From Agathobacter sp. (GTDB lineage: Bacteria > Bacillota > Clostridia > Lachnospirales > Lachnospiraceae): DNA of 51,138 nt. Both the position numbers and the translations under genes were made by a program. Below the pieces are notes generated by a model that did no database searches, was not told where the DNA came from, and saw only the letters and a program-made list of their open reading frames with translations. Positions 9,985 through 21,125 of the stretch are shown here, one piece after another. Positions within the stretch are counted from its first letter, which is position 1; every line of letters begins with the position of its first letter. The stretch covers positions 1 through 51,138 of the forward strand of contig JALEPP010000100.1 in assembly GCA_022767075.1 (NCBI GenBank), in the 5' to 3' direction.

Positions 9985-11070
9985 ATGGAAAAGATTATTT
10001 TGACAGGAGACAGACCTACAGGCAGACTTCATGTGGGCCATTATGTAGGATCCCTTAGAAGAAGAGTGGAATTACAGAACTCGGGTGAATTTGATAAAAT
10101 CTATATTATGATTGCAGATGCCCAGGCTTTGACCGATAATTTTGATAATCCGGAGAAGGTTCGTCAGAACATTATCGAGGTTGCCCTGGATTACCTGTCC
10201 GTTGGCTTAGATCCGGCAAAGTCGAATCTTTTTATTCAGTCCCAGATTCCGGAGCTTACAGAGCTTACCTTTTTTTATGCGAACCTGGTAACGGTATCAA
10301 GACTTCAGAGAAACCCAACCGTCAAAAATGAGATTAAGCTTCGTGACTTTGAGACAAGCATCCCTGTAGGTTTCTTTACCTATCCAATCAGCCAGGCTGC
10401 GGACATCACAGCATTTAAAGCTACCGTAGTGCCGGTGGGAGAGGATCAGCTTCCAATGATTGAGCAGACCAGAGAGATTGTTCGTAAATTCAACAGCATC
10501 TACGATGAGGTATTAGTGGAGCCGGAGGTTCTTCTTCCGGAGAATGAGGCCTGCATGAGACTCCCTGGTACGGACGGAAAAGCAAAGATGAGTAAATCTC
10601 TTGGCAACTGTATTTATCTGTCTGACGATGAGAAGACTGTAAAGCAGAAGGTTATGAGCATGTACACAGACCCTACTCATATCCAGATTACCGATCCGGG
10701 ACATATTGAAGGCAATACCGTATTCACATACTTGGATGCATTCAGCAAACCGGGGCATTTTGAAGAGTATCTTCCGGAGTATGCTTCTTTGGAAGAGCTT
10801 AAGGAGCACTATCAGAGAGGTGGCCTTGGAGATGTGAAGATTAAGAAATTCCTGAACAACGTCCTTCAGGAGGAGTTAAATCCAATCCGCGCAAGACGTA
10901 AGGAATTTGAAAAAGATATCCCTATGGTATATGATATCTTAAAGAAAGGAAGTGAAGCTGCAAGAGAAGCAGCTGCACAGACATTGTCAGAGGTGAAATC
11001 CGCAATGCGCATTAACTATTTTGATGATGCAGAGCTGATTAAAGCCCAGGCAGAAAAGTATTCCAACTAG
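9985..11070 (+). CDS. trpS: tryptophan--tRNA ligase
   Basis: [35 protein letters not shown] (KMSKS). Confidence 0.95.
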   Translation: MEKIILTGDRPTGRLHVGHYVGSLRRRVELQNSGEFDKIYIMIADAQALTDNFDNPEKVRQNIIEVALDYLSVGLDPAKSNLFIQSQIPELTELTFFYANLVTVSRLQRNPTVKNEIKLRDFETSIPVGFFTYPISQAADITAFKATVVPVGEDQLPMIEQTREIVRKFNSIYDEVLVEPEVLLPENEACMRLPGTDGKAKMSKSLGNCIYLSDDEKTVKQKVMSMYTDPTHIQITDPGHIEGNTVFTYLDAFSKPGHFEEYLPEYASLEELKEHYQRGGLGDVKIKKFLNNVLQEELNPIRARRKEFEKDIPMVYDILKKGSEAAREAAAQTLSEVKSAMRINYFDDAELIKAQAEKYSN

Positions 11071-11149
11071 GACAAGTCCGGGTCGCGGCCCGGGAAGTAG
11101 TCCGATAGAAAATGAAATCGTCTCAGTGGTGAGGTAGAAAGGAGTCGTT

Positions 11150-11638
11150 ATGATTAGAGAAGCAACAATGGATGATTTGACGCAATTACAGCAGATTTAT
11201 AATGACGCCGTTATGAATACCACTGCCACTTTTGATACAGAGGTGAAGGATCGTGCAGACCGCATCCAGTGGTTCGAGGCACATCAGCAATCCCCCTACG
11301 TCATTCTCGTGCACGAGGAAAAGGGGGAGGTCTGTGGCTATGCGTCCTTGTCACAATACCGTACAAGAAAAGCCTTTGACTCCACAGCGGAAGTCTCCAT
11401 TTATATCCATAAGGATCACCGAGGGAAAGGCATCGGTAATCAGCTTATGGAGGCAATTTTGGAGAATGCCAGAAGTAATGAGAGACTTCATACGGTGATG
11501 TCTTTGATTACCGGTGACAATATAACCAGTAGACATTTACACGAAAAGTACGGGTTTGTCTATTGCGGTATCACCAGACAGGTGGGTTATAAGCATGATC
11601 AGTGGTTAGATTTAACCTATTATCAGATTATGGTCTAA
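11150..11638 (+). CDS. GNAT N-acetyltransferase (phosphinothricin acetyltransferase-like)
   Basis: IREATMDDLTQLQQIYNDAV..HRGKGIGNQLMEAIL..KYGFVYCGITRQVGYKHDQWLDLTYYQ. Confidence 0.9.
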   Translation: MIREATMDDLTQLQQIYNDAVMNTTATFDTEVKDRADRIQWFEAHQQSPYVILVHEEKGEVCGYASLSQYRTRKAFDSTAEVSIYIHKDHRGKGIGNQLMEAILENARSNERLHTVMSLITGDNITSRHLHEKYGFVYCGITRQVGYKHDQWLDLTYYQIMV

Positions 11639-11688
11639 GGGTCTCATGGTACCGGAGTGGTAAAAACCCGCAGGTAGCGAGGTATGAG

Positions 11689-12630
11689 ATGATTAAAGTA
11701 TGGAAAACTGACGATAGAAGAATCCATGAAGAGGAGAGAATCCAGTCAGGTGTCTGGGTTCAGATGATTAATCCTTCTGTAGAGGAAGGCCAGAAGGTAG
11801 CAGATGAGTTGAATGTGGATATTGAAGACGTACTTGCTGCGTTAGATGAAGAAGAGAGCTCCCGTATTGAAATGCAGGATGGATACACCTTGATATTGGT
11901 GGATGTGCCTTCTATCGAGATTCGTCATGAGAAGGAATCCTACACCACAATACCTCTTGGTATTATTTTGACTCAGGATGAAATTGTTACTATTTGTATG
12001 GAAGATACTCCTGTACTACAGGCGTTTGTAAATAACCGTGTAAAAGAATTCAGTACCAAAAAGAAGCTTCGTTTTGTGTACCAGATTCTATATCGCACAG
12101 CAGCTTTGTATCAGAGCGATCTGCGAGTTATCGATAAAAAAAGAACAGAGATTGAGGAGCGTGTTGGGGATGATACCGAAGACAGTGATTTGATTTCCCT
12201 CCATGAGTTGGAATCCACACTGGTTTACTTTGCCACATCCCTTCGTGCCAACGGTGTCGTCCTTGACCGATTAACCAGATATAAGAGATTGGAACAGTAT
12301 CCGGAAGACAAGGAGCTTCTTGGCGACGTCATTGTGGAGAACAAGCAGGCCATTGAGATGACAAGCATTTATCGAGATATCATCAATGGTACCAGAGAGC
12401 TGATGTCATCTGTGTTGGACAACAGATTGAACAATGTTATGAAATCGCTTACCATTATCACTCTGGTAATGGCGATTCCAACTGTAATCTCGGGAATCTA
12501 CGGAATGAACGTAAACTCACAGTGGGTGCCATTTGCAAATACCACTCATGGATTTGCAATTATTTGCTCGATCATCATTCTTATATGTGTGATTTTATTA
12601 GTAGTATTGAGAAAAAAGAAAATCTTATAA
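11689..12630 (+). CDS. corA: CorA-family Mg2+/divalent cation transporter
   Basis: C-terminal GIYGMNVN motif and two TM segments. Confidence 0.9.
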   Translation: MIKVWKTDDRRIHEEERIQSGVWVQMINPSVEEGQKVADELNVDIEDVLAALDEEESSRIEMQDGYTLILVDVPSIEIRHEKESYTTIPLGIILTQDEIVTICMEDTPVLQAFVNNRVKEFSTKKKLRFVYQILYRTAALYQSDLRVIDKKRTEIEERVGDDTEDSDLISLHELESTLVYFATSLRANGVVLDRLTRYKRLEQYPEDKELLGDVIVENKQAIEMTSIYRDIINGTRELMSSVLDNRLNNVMKSLTIITLVMAIPTVISGIYGMNVNSQWVPFANTTHGFAIICSIIILICVILLVVLRKKKIL

Positions 12631-12638
12631 TCAGGCGG

Positions 12639-12668
12639 GCTCTTCGATGTGGTATCGGAGAGCTTGTT
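12639..12668 (+). terminator. putative terminator after corA
   Basis: GCTCTTCGAT-gtggt-ATCGGAGAGC then TTGTTTATT. Confidence 0.55.
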
Positions 12669-12692
12669 TATTGAAATAGAAAAGGAAATGAA

Positions 12693-13619
12693 ATGCAAAG
12701 GATATCTTTGAAAAAATCACTTGTGCTGCTTTTGACAGCAACCATATGGGGCGTAGCCTTTGTGGCTCAAAGTGTAGGGATGGACTATGTAGGGCCATTT
12801 ACCTTCAATGCCGCAAGAAGTATACTGGGTGGATTGACGCTCATTCCCGTTATCATAATCGGGGAAAGGGTAAAGGCCAATAGAACCGGTAACGGGGCAG
12901 AAAAAGGGAGAGTACCGTGTTCCCGGGAGAAGGACAAAAAAACATTGCTACAGGGTGGCTTCTGGTGTGGAGTTATGCTGTTTCTGGGATCGAGCCTTCA
13001 GCAGCTGGGAATCCAATACACCTCTGTAGGGAAAGCGGGATTTTTAACCGCCATGTATATCGTGCTTGTACCCATCGTTGGAATCTTTTTCCGAAAGAGA
13101 GTCGGCCTTCAGAATTGGATTGGTGTGGTCCTTGCGGTGTTTGGAATGTATCTACTATGTATCAAGCCCGGGGAAGGCGGAATTCAGGTGGGAGATTTGC
13201 TGCTTACGGCATGTGCACTGGCGTTCACGGGGCATATTTTGGTGATTGATCACTTTTCCCCGCTGGTGGATGGGGTAAAGATGTCCTGTATCCAATTCTT
13301 TGTATGCGCAATTCTATCGGGGATTTTCATGATGATACTGGAGAGACCAAGTGTGTCCGCCATATTTACGGCGTGGCTGCCGATTGCCTACGCAGGTATT
13401 ATGTCCAGTGGAGTGGCCTATACCTTACAGATTGTTGCACAGAAGGATATGAATCCCACAGTGGCATCGCTGATTCTGTCGTTGGAATCTGTGATTTCCC
13501 TTCTGGCAGGTTGGGTGATTCTTCATCAGGTGCTCTCAAGAAGAGAGCTGTTGGGCTGTGCTATTGTATTTTCCGCAATTATTCTGGTGCAGCTGCCTCT
13601 CTCAAAAAGTAAAAACTAG
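12693..13619 (+). CDS. EamA/DMT-superfamily transporter
   Basis: LLLTATIWGVAFVAQSVGMDYVGPFTFNAARS and 10-TM type profile. Confidence 0.9.
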   Translation: MQRISLKKSLVLLLTATIWGVAFVAQSVGMDYVGPFTFNAARSILGGLTLIPVIIIGERVKANRTGNGAEKGRVPCSREKDKKTLLQGGFWCGVMLFLGSSLQQLGIQYTSVGKAGFLTAMYIVLVPIVGIFFRKRVGLQNWIGVVLAVFGMYLLCIKPGEGGIQVGDLLLTACALAFTGHILVIDHFSPLVDGVKMSCIQFFVCAILSGIFMMILERPSVSAIFTAWLPIAYAGIMSSGVAYTLQIVAQKDMNPTVASLILSLESVISLLAGWVILHQVLSRRELLGCAIVFSAIILVQLPLSKSKN

Positions 13620-13632
13620 TTCATACAAGAAA

Positions 13633-13670
13633 AACCGCCATCTGCAAGCTGCAGTGGCGGTTTCGTTTTC
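13633..13670. terminator. bidirectional terminator between convergent genes
   Basis: AAACCGCCA..TGCA-agc-TGCA..TGGCGGTTT then T-rich. Confidence 0.7.
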
Positions 13671-13677
13671 TCTTGAA

Positions 13678-14562
13678 TTATTTTCCCTGGAAGCGACCAG
13701 AGGCTCCGCATGGGAGTACAAGTCCATTGGTAGATACAGGGAGTCCGATTTCAGATGCAGTTACTGTTCCCGGATAATCCTTCAGCACGGTGTTCATCAT
13801 ATAGCTCAGTACTGCAGGCTGAAGTCCCGTGGTGTAAGAGTTGATTAAGAAGAACAGTGGCTCGTCCACAAGAAGCTCTTTACAAAGCTGTACCAGTGGA
13901 TAGATGCTTTCCTCGATTTTCCAAATCTCACCCTTAGGTCCGCGTCCGTAGGAAGGGGGATCCATGATGATGGCATCGTAGTGATTGCCTCTGCGTATCT
14001 CACGCTCTACAAATTTCACACAATCGTCTACTAACCAACGGATTGGAGCATCTCCAAGCCCCGAAGAAACCGCATTCTCCTTTGCCCAGGTAACCATACC
14101 CTTGGAGGCATCTACGTGAGTAACCTGTGCGCCGGCAGCTGCTGCGGCCAGTGTTGCACCGCCTGTATAAGCAAAGAGATTTAATACTTTGACAGTACGT
14201 CCCTTTTGCGTTGCGTCGTAAATGAGCTGTGAGAACCAATCCCAGTTGGTTGCCTGCTCCGGGAAAAGGCCGGTGTGCTTAAAGCTAAAGGGTTTTAGGT
14301 GGAAGGTGAGCTCCTTTTTAATTGGGAGAGAGTAGTGAATGGTCCACTCCTCCGGGAGCTGAAAGAACTCCCACTCGCCACCGCCCTTGGTACTTCTATG
14401 ATAATGGCCGTTTTTGGTGCGCCAACCCTTCTCAGTTTTTGGAGTGTCCCAGATGACCTGTGGGTCTGGGCGAACCAGGAGATAGTCGCCCCAACGCTCC
14501 AGCTTTTCTCCTTTGGAACAATCGATAACCTGATAGTCTTTCCAGTGATCTGCTAACCACAT
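13678..14562 (-). CDS. class I SAM-dependent (RlmI-like) methyltransferase
   Basis: VLNLFAYTGGATLAAAAAGAQVTHVDASKGMVTWAKENA; IMDPPSYGRG. Confidence 0.9.
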   Translation of the reverse strand: MWLADHWKDYQVIDCSKGEKLERWGDYLLVRPDPQVIWDTPKTEKGWRTKNGHYHRSTKGGGEWEFFQLPEEWTIHYSLPIKKELTFHLKPFSFKHTGLFPEQATNWDWFSQLIYDATQKGRTVKVLNLFAYTGGATLAAAAAGAQVTHVDASKGMVTWAKENAVSSGLGDAPIRWLVDDCVKFVEREIRRGNHYDAIIMDPPSYGRGPKGEIWKIEESIYPLVQLCKELLVDEPLFFLINSYTTGLQPAVLSYMMNTVLKDYPGTVTASEIGLPVSTNGLVLPCGASGRFQGK

Positions 14563-14717
14563 AATGTATCCTCGTCTTTCTATATCATATGTCATAGGAA
14601 ATATCTATAGGAAGTGTATCATGTGGTTAGTTCTGCCGCAAGTGTAAATAAAATCTCTATGAAACACCGGGGGTTTGGTTTGTTTCTATACAAGATACAC
14701 AAAATTTTCAAAATCAT

Positions 14718-14746
14718 TTGAAAATTTGAAAAAAAAGTGGTATGAT
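14718..14746 (+). promoter_or_regulatory. sigma70-type promoter P1 of the S10 operon
   Basis: TTGAAA-17 nt-TATGAT. Confidence 0.6.
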
Positions 14747-14834
14747 AGTCGATGCTGTGAGGAGCGAAGACCCATAGCGCATGAAAGAGGGTTGCAAGAA
14801 GAGTTCGGAAAAGACTTTTTCTGGGAAAAAGGTC

Positions 14835-14863
14835 TTGCATTTCGGGAAAACTTCATGTATACT
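14835..14863 (+). promoter_or_regulatory. sigma70-type promoter P2 of the S10 operon
   Basis: TTGCAT-17 nt-TATACT. Confidence 0.65.
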
Positions 14864-14955
14864 ATCTCTTGCTGTGACATGATAGCTATGAAGTTTGAAG
14901 TTACTACCCATAGAGGTAGAGAATTCGGCGGAGCGAATGTCAAGTTAGGAAACTG

Positions 14956-15056
14956 ACGGCAAGTCACTGTACAAACAATATGGTCTACGAATGTAGAAAC
15001 AACGTGTGAAAGTCTTTAGGACACACACGGAGATGTGTACAGTCACCGCTTGTCGT
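14956..15056 (+). ncRNA. structured 5' leader of rpsJ / S10 operon
   Basis: Nested pairs ACGGCAAG/CTTGTCGT, ACTGTACA/TGTACAGT, TCTAC/GTAGA, CGTGTG/CACACG giving a multibranch structure. Confidence 0.6.
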
Positions 15057-15094
15057 ACTGAATTTTAAAGTGCGAAAAGGAGGCGACTTTTTTT

Positions 15095-15412
15095 ATGGCA
15101 AGTCAAGTAATGAGAATCACATTGAAGGCTTATGATCACGAATTAGTAGATGCTTCTGCTAAGAAGATCATCGAGACTGTAAAGAAAAACGGATCACAGG
15201 TGAGCGGACCAGTTCCACTTCCAACTAAGAAGGAAGTTGTTACTATCTTAAGAGCTACTCACAAGTACAAAGATTCCCGTGAACAGTTCGAGCAGAGAAC
15301 TCATAAGAGACTCATCGATATCATGACACCAACCCAGAAAACAGTTGATGCATTATCACGTTTAGAGATGCCAGCTGGTGTGTACATCGATATCAAAATG
15401 AAAGAGAAATAA
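15095..15412 (+). CDS. rpsJ: 30S ribosomal protein S10
   Basis: [28 protein letters not shown]. Confidence 0.98.
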   Translation: MASQVMRITLKAYDHELVDASAKKIIETVKKNGSQVSGPVPLPTKKEVVTILRATHKYKDSREQFEQRTHKRLIDIMTPTQKTVDALSRLEMPAGVYIDIKMKEK

Positions 15413-15562
15413 TCTTTCAAAATTAATTATGTTAAATCCCTGAATGGTTTAGATATAAACTGCTCTAGGATGAACGGTTCCGCTACTTGTGAACCGGCTA
15501 ATTCTTCGCGGGCCGGGTAAACGGGCAAGAAGCGTTCCGCTGTAGAAAACAGGAGGTTAAAA

Positions 15563-16246
15563 ATGAAGAAAGCAATTTTAGCAACAAAAGTCGGAATGAC
15601 TCAAATCTTCAACGCAGACGGCGTTTTAGTTCCAGTAACTGTTCTTCAGGCTGGTCCATGTGTTGTTACTCAGATTAAAACTGTTGAGAACGACGGATAC
15701 AGCGCAGTACAGGTTGGTTTTGTTGACAAGAAAGAAAAGGTTGTTAACGTAGACGCTAACGGCAAAAAAGAAATCAAACGCAGACATGGCGTAAACAAAG
15801 CTGAGATGGGACACTTTGCAAAAGCTGGTGTTTCAGGAAAGAGATTCGTTCGCGAGTTCAAATTTGAGAACGCAAGCGAGTACAACTTAGCTGATGAAAT
15901 CAAAGCTGATATTTTTGCAGAGGGCGACAAGGTAGACGCTACTGCAATCTCAAAAGGTAAAGGTTTCCAGGGCGCAATCAAGAGATTAGGCCAGCACAGA
16001 GGACCTATGGCTCACGGTTCTAAATTCCATCGTCATCAGGGTTCTAACGGTGCATGTTCTTCACCAAGCCGTGTATTCAAAGGAAAAGGAATGCCGGGAC
16101 ACATGGGTAGCGTAAAGGTTACAACTCAGAATCTTGAGGTTGTAAGAGTTGACGCTGAGAACAACCTGCTTCTCGTTAAGGGCGCAGTACCAGGAGCAAA
16201 GAAAGCTCTTATCACTATCAAAGAGTCTGTAAAGGCTTGCAAATAG
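15563..16246 (+). CDS. rplC: 50S ribosomal protein L3
   Basis: [20 protein letters not shown]. Confidence 0.98.
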   Translation: MKKAILATKVGMTQIFNADGVLVPVTVLQAGPCVVTQIKTVENDGYSAVQVGFVDKKEKVVNVDANGKKEIKRRHGVNKAEMGHFAKAGVSGKRFVREFKFENASEYNLADEIKADIFAEGDKVDATAISKGKGFQGAIKRLGQHRGPMAHGSKFHRHQGSNGACSSPSRVFKGKGMPGHMGSVKVTTQNLEVVRVDAENNLLLVKGAVPGAKKALITIKESVKACK

Positions 16247-16274
16247 TGCGAATTAAGAAAGGAGGAACTTTACG

Positions 16275-16895
16275 ATGGCTAAAGTAGCTGTTTTAAATAT
16301 GGAAGGCAAAGAAGTTGGCAATATCGAATTAAACGATGCTATCTTCGGCGTAGAAGTAAATGAGCATTTAGTTCATATGGCTGTACTTCAGCAGCTTGCA
16401 AATAATCGTCAGGGAACTCAGAAGGCGAAAACTCGTTCTGAAGTTTCTGGTGGCGGAAGAAAACCATGGAGACAGAAAGGTACCGGTCATGCAAGACAGG
16501 GATCTACAAGAGCTCCACAGTGGACAGGTGGTGGAGTAGTATTCGCTCCAACTCCAAGAGATTACTCTTTCAAGCTTAACAAGAAAGAAAAGAGAATCGC
16601 TCTTAAGTCTGTTCTTACTGACAAAGTGGCACAGAACAAATTCATCGTTGTTGATGAGCTTAAGTTAGATGAAATCAAAACAAAGAAATTTGTTGAGGTT
16701 ATGAACAACCTTAAAGTTGAGAAGGCACTTGTTGTATTAAACGATATGGACACAAACGTTATCGCTTCTGCAGCAAACGTTCCTACTGTTAAGACTGCTC
16801 AGACCAACGAGCTTAACGTATTTGATTTATTAAAATATGACACAGTAGTAGTTTCTAAGGCTGCTGTAGCAACTATCGAGGAGGTATATGCATAA
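16275..16895 (+). CDS. rplD: 50S ribosomal protein L4
   Basis: [31 protein letters not shown]. Confidence 0.98.
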   Translation: MAKVAVLNMEGKEVGNIELNDAIFGVEVNEHLVHMAVLQQLANNRQGTQKAKTRSEVSGGGRKPWRQKGTGHARQGSTRAPQWTGGGVVFAPTPRDYSFKLNKKEKRIALKSVLTDKVAQNKFIVVDELKLDEIKTKKFVEVMNNLKVEKALVVLNDMDTNVIASAANVPTVKTAQTNELNVFDLLKYDTVVVSKAAVATIEEVYA

Positions 16896-17194
16896 TGGCT
16901 AACGTACAATACTATGACGTAATCCTCAAACCAGTAGTAACTGAGAAGAGCATGGCTGCAATGGCTGAGAAGAAATACACATTTCTTGTTCATCCGGAAG
17001 CAAACAAGACCATGATTAAAGAAGCAGTTGAGAAAATGTTCGAAGGAACAAAGGTAGCAAAGGTTAACACCATGAACTGTGACGGAAAGAACAAACGCCG
17101 CGGAATGGTAGTTGGAAAGACTGCTAAGACAAAGAAGGCAATTGTACAGCTTACCGCTGACAGCAAAGATATCGAGATCTTCGCTGGACTTTAA
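16895..17194 (+). CDS. rplW: 50S ribosomal protein L23
   Basis: [15 protein letters not shown]. Confidence 0.97.
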   Translation: MANVQYYDVILKPVVTEKSMAAMAEKKYTFLVHPEANKTMIKEAVEKMFEGTKVAKVNTMNCDGKNKRRGMVVGKTAKTKKAIVQLTADSKDIEIFAGL

Positions 17195-17256
17195 TCTTTG
17201 TCACGTATGTGTCAGACAAGACACGATAACAAAAACATGTTGAAAGGAGAACAACA

Positions 17257-18099
17257 ATGGGAATTAAGAAATATAACCCATATACACCTTCCAGAAGAAA
17301 TATGACTGGCTCTGATTTCTCTGAGATTACAAAAACTACTCCTGAGAAATCTCTTTGCACTTCATTAAAGAAGAACGCTGGTCGTAACAATCAGGGTAAA
17401 ATCACAGTTAGACACCACGGTGGTGGAAACAGAAGAAAATACAGACTTATCGATTTCAAGAGAAATAAAGATGGTATTCCAGCAACTGTTGTTGGAATCG
17501 AGTACGATCCAAACAGAACTGCTAACATCGCATTGATCTGCTATGCAGACGGTGAGAAAGCATACATCCTTGCTCCTGCAGGACTTACAGACGGAATGAC
17601 TGTTATGAACGGTGCAGAGGCTGAGGTTAGAATAGGAAACTGCTTACCACTTGAGAACATCCCAGTTGGTACTCAGATCCACAACATTGAGCTTATCCCT
17701 GGAAAAGGCGGACAGCTTGTTCGTTCCGCTGGTAACAGTGCACAGCTCATGGCTAAAGAAGGAAAGTACGCAACACTTCGTCTTCCTTCAGGAGAAATGA
17801 GACTTGTTCCTATTCAGTGTAGAGCAACAATCGGTGTTATCGGAAACGGTGACCACAACCTCGTAAACATTGGTAAAGCAGGACGTAAACGTCACATGGG
17901 TATCCGCCCAACAGTTCGTGGTTCTGTAATGAACCCTAACGACCATCCACACGGAGGTGGTGAAGGTAGAGCACCTATCGGACGTTCTGGCCCATGCACT
18001 CCTTGGGGAAAACCTGCTCTTGGTTTGAAGACCAGAAAGAAAAACAAGCAGTCTAACAAGATGATCGTACGTAGAAGAGACGGTCGTGCAATCAAATAA
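17257..18099 (+). CDS. rplB: 50S ribosomal protein L2
   Basis: [39 protein letters not shown]. Confidence 0.98.
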   Translation: MGIKKYNPYTPSRRNMTGSDFSEITKTTPEKSLCTSLKKNAGRNNQGKITVRHHGGGNRRKYRLIDFKRNKDGIPATVVGIEYDPNRTANIALICYADGEKAYILAPAGLTDGMTVMNGAEAEVRIGNCLPLENIPVGTQIHNIELIPGKGGQLVRSAGNSAQLMAKEGKYATLRLPSGEMRLVPIQCRATIGVIGNGDHNLVNIGKAGRKRHMGIRPTVRGSVMNPNDHPHGGGEGRAPIGRSGPCTPWGKPALGLKTRKKNKQSNKMIVRRRDGRAIK

Positions 18100-18115
18100 T
18101 TAGGAGGTTGAATTA

Positions 18116-18391
18116 ATGGCACGTTCATTGAAAAAAGGACCATTTGCTGATGAAAGCTTACTGAAAAAAGTAGACGCTATGAACGCATCAGGTGATAAGG
18201 GTGTTATTAAGACCTGGTCACGTCGTTCAACAATTTTCCCTTCATTCGTTGGACACACATTCGCTGTTCACGATGGAAGAAAGCATGTTCCTGTATATGT
18301 TACCGAAGATATGGTAGGACATAAGCTTGGTGAGTTCGTTGCAACAAGAACTTACAAGGGACATGGTAAGGATGAGAAAAAGTCTAGATAA
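18116..18391 (+). CDS. rpsS: 30S ribosomal protein S19
   Basis: [19 protein letters not shown]. Confidence 0.98.
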   Translation: MARSLKKGPFADESLLKKVDAMNASGDKGVIKTWSRRSTIFPSFVGHTFAVHDGRKHVPVYVTEDMVGHKLGEFVATRTYKGHGKDEKKSR

Positions 18392-18422
18392 TTAAAGTAT
18401 TTGTGAAAGGAGGTTTCATCCA

Positions 18423-18809
18423 ATGGCAAAAGGACATAGATCCCAGATTAAAAGAGAGAGAAATGAAGTTAAAGATACTAGACCTTCAGCTAAATTATCA
18501 TATGCTAGAGTGTCAGTTCAGAAGGCTTGCTTCGTATTAGATGCAATCCGCGGTAAAGATGTTGAGACTGCTCTTGCAATCTTAGCTTACAACCCAAGAT
18601 ATGCATCAAGCGTTATTGAGAAATTATTGAAATCCGCAATTGCAAACGCTGAGAATAACAACGGATTAAAAGCAGAGAACCTTTACGTTGCAGAATGTTA
18701 TGCAAACAAAGGACCAACAATGAAGAGAATTCATCCAAGAGCTAAGGGTAGAGCTTACAGAATCGAGAAGAGAATGAGCCATATTACAATTGTGCTTGAT
18801 GAAAGATAG
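18423..18809 (+). CDS. rplV: 50S ribosomal protein L22
   Basis: position between rpsS and rpsC; PRAKGRAYRIEKRMSHITIVL. Confidence 0.97.
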   Translation: MAKGHRSQIKRERNEVKDTRPSAKLSYARVSVQKACFVLDAIRGKDVETALAILAYNPRYASSVIEKLLKSAIANAENNNGLKAENLYVAECYANKGPTMKRIHPRAKGRAYRIEKRMSHITIVLDER

Positions 18810-18818
18810 GAGGCAGTC

Positions 18819-19475
18819 ATGGGACAGAAAGTTAATCCTCATGGATTAAGAGTCGGTGTTATCAAAGATTGGGATTCCAAATGGTATGCTGATGCTGATT
18901 TCGCTGATTACTTAGTTGAAGATTATAATATCAGAACATTTTTAAAGAAAAAATTATACGCAGCTGGTGTTTCTAAGATTGAAATCGAAAGAGCATCTGA
19001 CCGTGTAAAGGTTATCATCTACACTGCAAAACCAGGTGTGGTTATCGGTAAAGGTGGAGCAGAGATCGAGAAGATCAAAGCAGAAGTTCAGAAGTTGACA
19101 GACAAGAAGCTTGTTGTTGACATCAAAGAGGTTAAGAGACCAGACAGAGACGCTCAGTTAGTAGCTGAGAACATCGCTCTTCAGTTAGAGAACCGTGTTT
19201 CATTCCGTCGTGCCATGAAATCATGCATGGGCCGCGCTATGAAATCTGGTGCAAAGGGTATCAAAACTTCATGTTCAGGACGTCTTGGTGGAGCTGATAT
19301 GGCTCGTACAGAGACCTACAATGAGGGAACTACCCCACTTCAGACATTAAGAGCTGATATTGATTATGGATTCGCTGAGGCAGATACCACTTACGGTAAA
19401 GTAGGTGTTAAGGTATGGATCTACAAAGGCGAAGTGCTTCCTACTAAGAACGATAAGGAAGGAGGAGCTCAGTAA
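18819..19475 (+). CDS. rpsC: 30S ribosomal protein S3
   Basis: [24 protein letters not shown]. Confidence 0.98.
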   Translation: MGQKVNPHGLRVGVIKDWDSKWYADADFADYLVEDYNIRTFLKKKLYAAGVSKIEIERASDRVKVIIYTAKPGVVIGKGGAEIEKIKAEVQKLTDKKLVVDIKEVKRPDRDAQLVAENIALQLENRVSFRRAMKSCMGRAMKSGAKGIKTSCSGRLGGADMARTETYNEGTTPLQTLRADIDYGFAEADTTYGKVGVKVWIYKGEVLPTKNDKEGGAQ

Positions 19476-19477
19476 TT

Positions 19478-19915
19478 ATGTTAATGCCAAAGAGAGTAAA
19501 ACATCGTAAACAGTTCCGTGGATCAATGACAGGAAAGGCTTCTCGCGGTAACAAAATCACTTATGGTGAGTATGGTATCGTAGCAATGGAGCCATGTTGG
19601 ATCCGTTCAAACCAGATCGAGGCTGCTCGTATTGCAGTTACTCGTTACATCAAGCGTGGTGGTAAAGTTTGGATCAAGATTTTCCCAGACAAGCCAGTTA
19701 CAGCAAAACCAGCTGAGACTCGAATGGGTTCCGGAAAAGGTACTTTGGAATATTGGGTAGCAGTTGTTAAACCAGGTAGAGTATTATTTGAAATCTCCGG
19801 TGTACAGGAAGACGTTGCTCGTGAAGCTTTACGTCTTGCTACACATAAATTACCTTGCAAATGCAAAGTAGTTTCACGTGCAGATTTAGAAGGCGGTGAA
19901 TCAAATGAAAACTAG
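19478..19915 (+). CDS. rplP: 50S ribosomal protein L16
   Basis: [21 protein letters not shown]. Confidence 0.97.
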   Translation: MLMPKRVKHRKQFRGSMTGKASRGNKITYGEYGIVAMEPCWIRSNQIEAARIAVTRYIKRGGKVWIKIFPDKPVTAKPAETRMGSGKGTLEYWVAVVKPGRVLFEISGVQEDVAREALRLATHKLPCKCKVVSRADLEGGESNEN

Positions 19916-20108
19916 TGAATTTGTAAAAGAATTAAAAAGCCAGTCTGTAGCAGATTTACAGGCACAGTTGGTTGAAGCAAAGAAAGAACTTTTCAACTTA
20001 AGATTCCAGAATGCAACAAATCAGTTAGACAATACAGCTAGAATCAATGTGGTTCGCAAGAACATCGCTAGAATCCAGACTGTAATCTCTGAGAAAGAAG
20101 CTGAATAA
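19905..20108 (+). CDS. rpmC: 50S ribosomal protein L29
   Basis: [35 protein letters not shown]. Confidence 0.95.
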   Translation: MKTSEFVKELKSQSVADLQAQLVEAKKELFNLRFQNATNQLDNTARINVVRKNIARIQTVISEKEAE

Positions 20109-20140
20109 TCCAATATCCTATAGGAAGGAGAACAAAGACC

Positions 20141-20395
20141 GTGGAAAGAAATCTTAGAAAAACACGTGTTGGTGTTGTTGTAAGCGACAAGATGGACAAA
20201 ACTATCGTAGTTGCTGTAAGAGATAATGTAAGACATCCTCTTTACAACAAAATCGTAAAAAAGACATATAAATTAAAAGCTCATGACGAGAATAACGATG
20301 CAAAAATCGGTGATACCGTAAAAGTTATGGAAACAAGACCATTGTCAAAAGACAAGAGATGGAGACTTGTTGAAGTCATGGAAAGAGCAAAATAA
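20141..20395 (+). CDS. rpsQ: 30S ribosomal protein S17 (GTG start)
   Basis: [24 protein letters not shown]. Confidence 0.96.
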   Translation: MERNLRKTRVGVVVSDKMDKTIVVAVRDNVRHPLYNKIVKKTYKLKAHDENNDAKIGDTVKVMETRPLSKDKRWRLVEVMERAK

Positions 20396-20413
20396 TTAAA
20401 GGAGGCTACAAGC

Positions 20414-20782
20414 CTGGTACAGCAGGAAAGTAGACTCAGAGTCGCTGATAACACTGGTGCAAAAGAATTACTTGTTATCCGCGTAATGGGTGGATCTACC
20501 AGAAGATATGCGAACATCGGTGATGTAATCGTTGCTACTGTTAAAGATGCAACACCAGGCGGTGTTGTTAAAAAAGGTGACGTTGTAAAAGCCGTAGTTG
20601 TTCGTTCAGTAAAAGGTGCTCGTCGTAAAGACGGATCTTATATTAAATTTGATGAGAACGCAGCAGTTATTATCAAAGATGACAAAACTCCAAAAGGAAC
20701 TCGTATCTTTGGACCAGTAGCTCGTGAGCTTCGTGAGAAACAGTTCATGAAGATTGTTTCTCTGGCTCCAGAAGTATTATAG
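20414..20782 (+). CDS. rplN: 50S ribosomal protein L14 (apparent CTG start)
   Basis: SD AAAGGAGG, then CTG GTA CAG CAG GAA AGT = (M)[27 protein letters not shown]; no ATG/GTG/TTG between the upstream in-frame stop at 20393 and the conserved N-terminus. Confidence 0.93.
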   Translation: MVQQESRLRVADNTGAKELLVIRVMGGSTRRYANIGDVIVATVKDATPGGVVKKGDVVKAVVVRSVKGARRKDGSYIKFDENAAVIIKDDKTPKGTRIFGPVARELREKQFMKIVSLAPEVL

Positions 20783-20793
20783 GAGGACGGACG

Positions 20794-21105
20794 ATGTCAA
20801 GTATGAAAATCAAAAAAGACGATATGGTTAAAGTTATCGCCGGAAAAGATAAAGGCAAAGAAGGTAAAGTCCTTGCCGTTAACGTAAAAGACAATACACT
20901 TCTTGTTGAAGGTATCAACATGGTTACCAAGCATGCGAAACCAAGCATGGCTAACCAGCAGGGTGGTATTCTTCATCAGGAAGCACCAATTGATGCTTCA
21001 AACGTAATGCTTCTTGTAAACGGAAAAGCTACTCGCGTTGGCTTCAAGATGGATGGAGATAAAAAAGTTCGTTTTGCAAAAGCAACAGGCGAAATCATTA
21101 AATAA
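20794..21105 (+). CDS. rplX: 50S ribosomal protein L24
   Basis: [23 protein letters not shown]. Confidence 0.97.
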   Translation: MSSMKIKKDDMVKVIAGKDKGKEGKVLAVNVKDNTLLVEGINMVTKHAKPSMANQQGGILHQEAPIDASNVMLLVNGKATRVGFKMDGDKKVRFAKATGEIIK

Positions 21106-21125
21106 TAAGAGAGGAGGCCAAAAAG

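Noticed and set aside
11071-11149. CCGGGtcgcggCCCGG hairpin after trpS as a terminator
   Set aside because: GC-rich stem but no T-tract; function uncertain.
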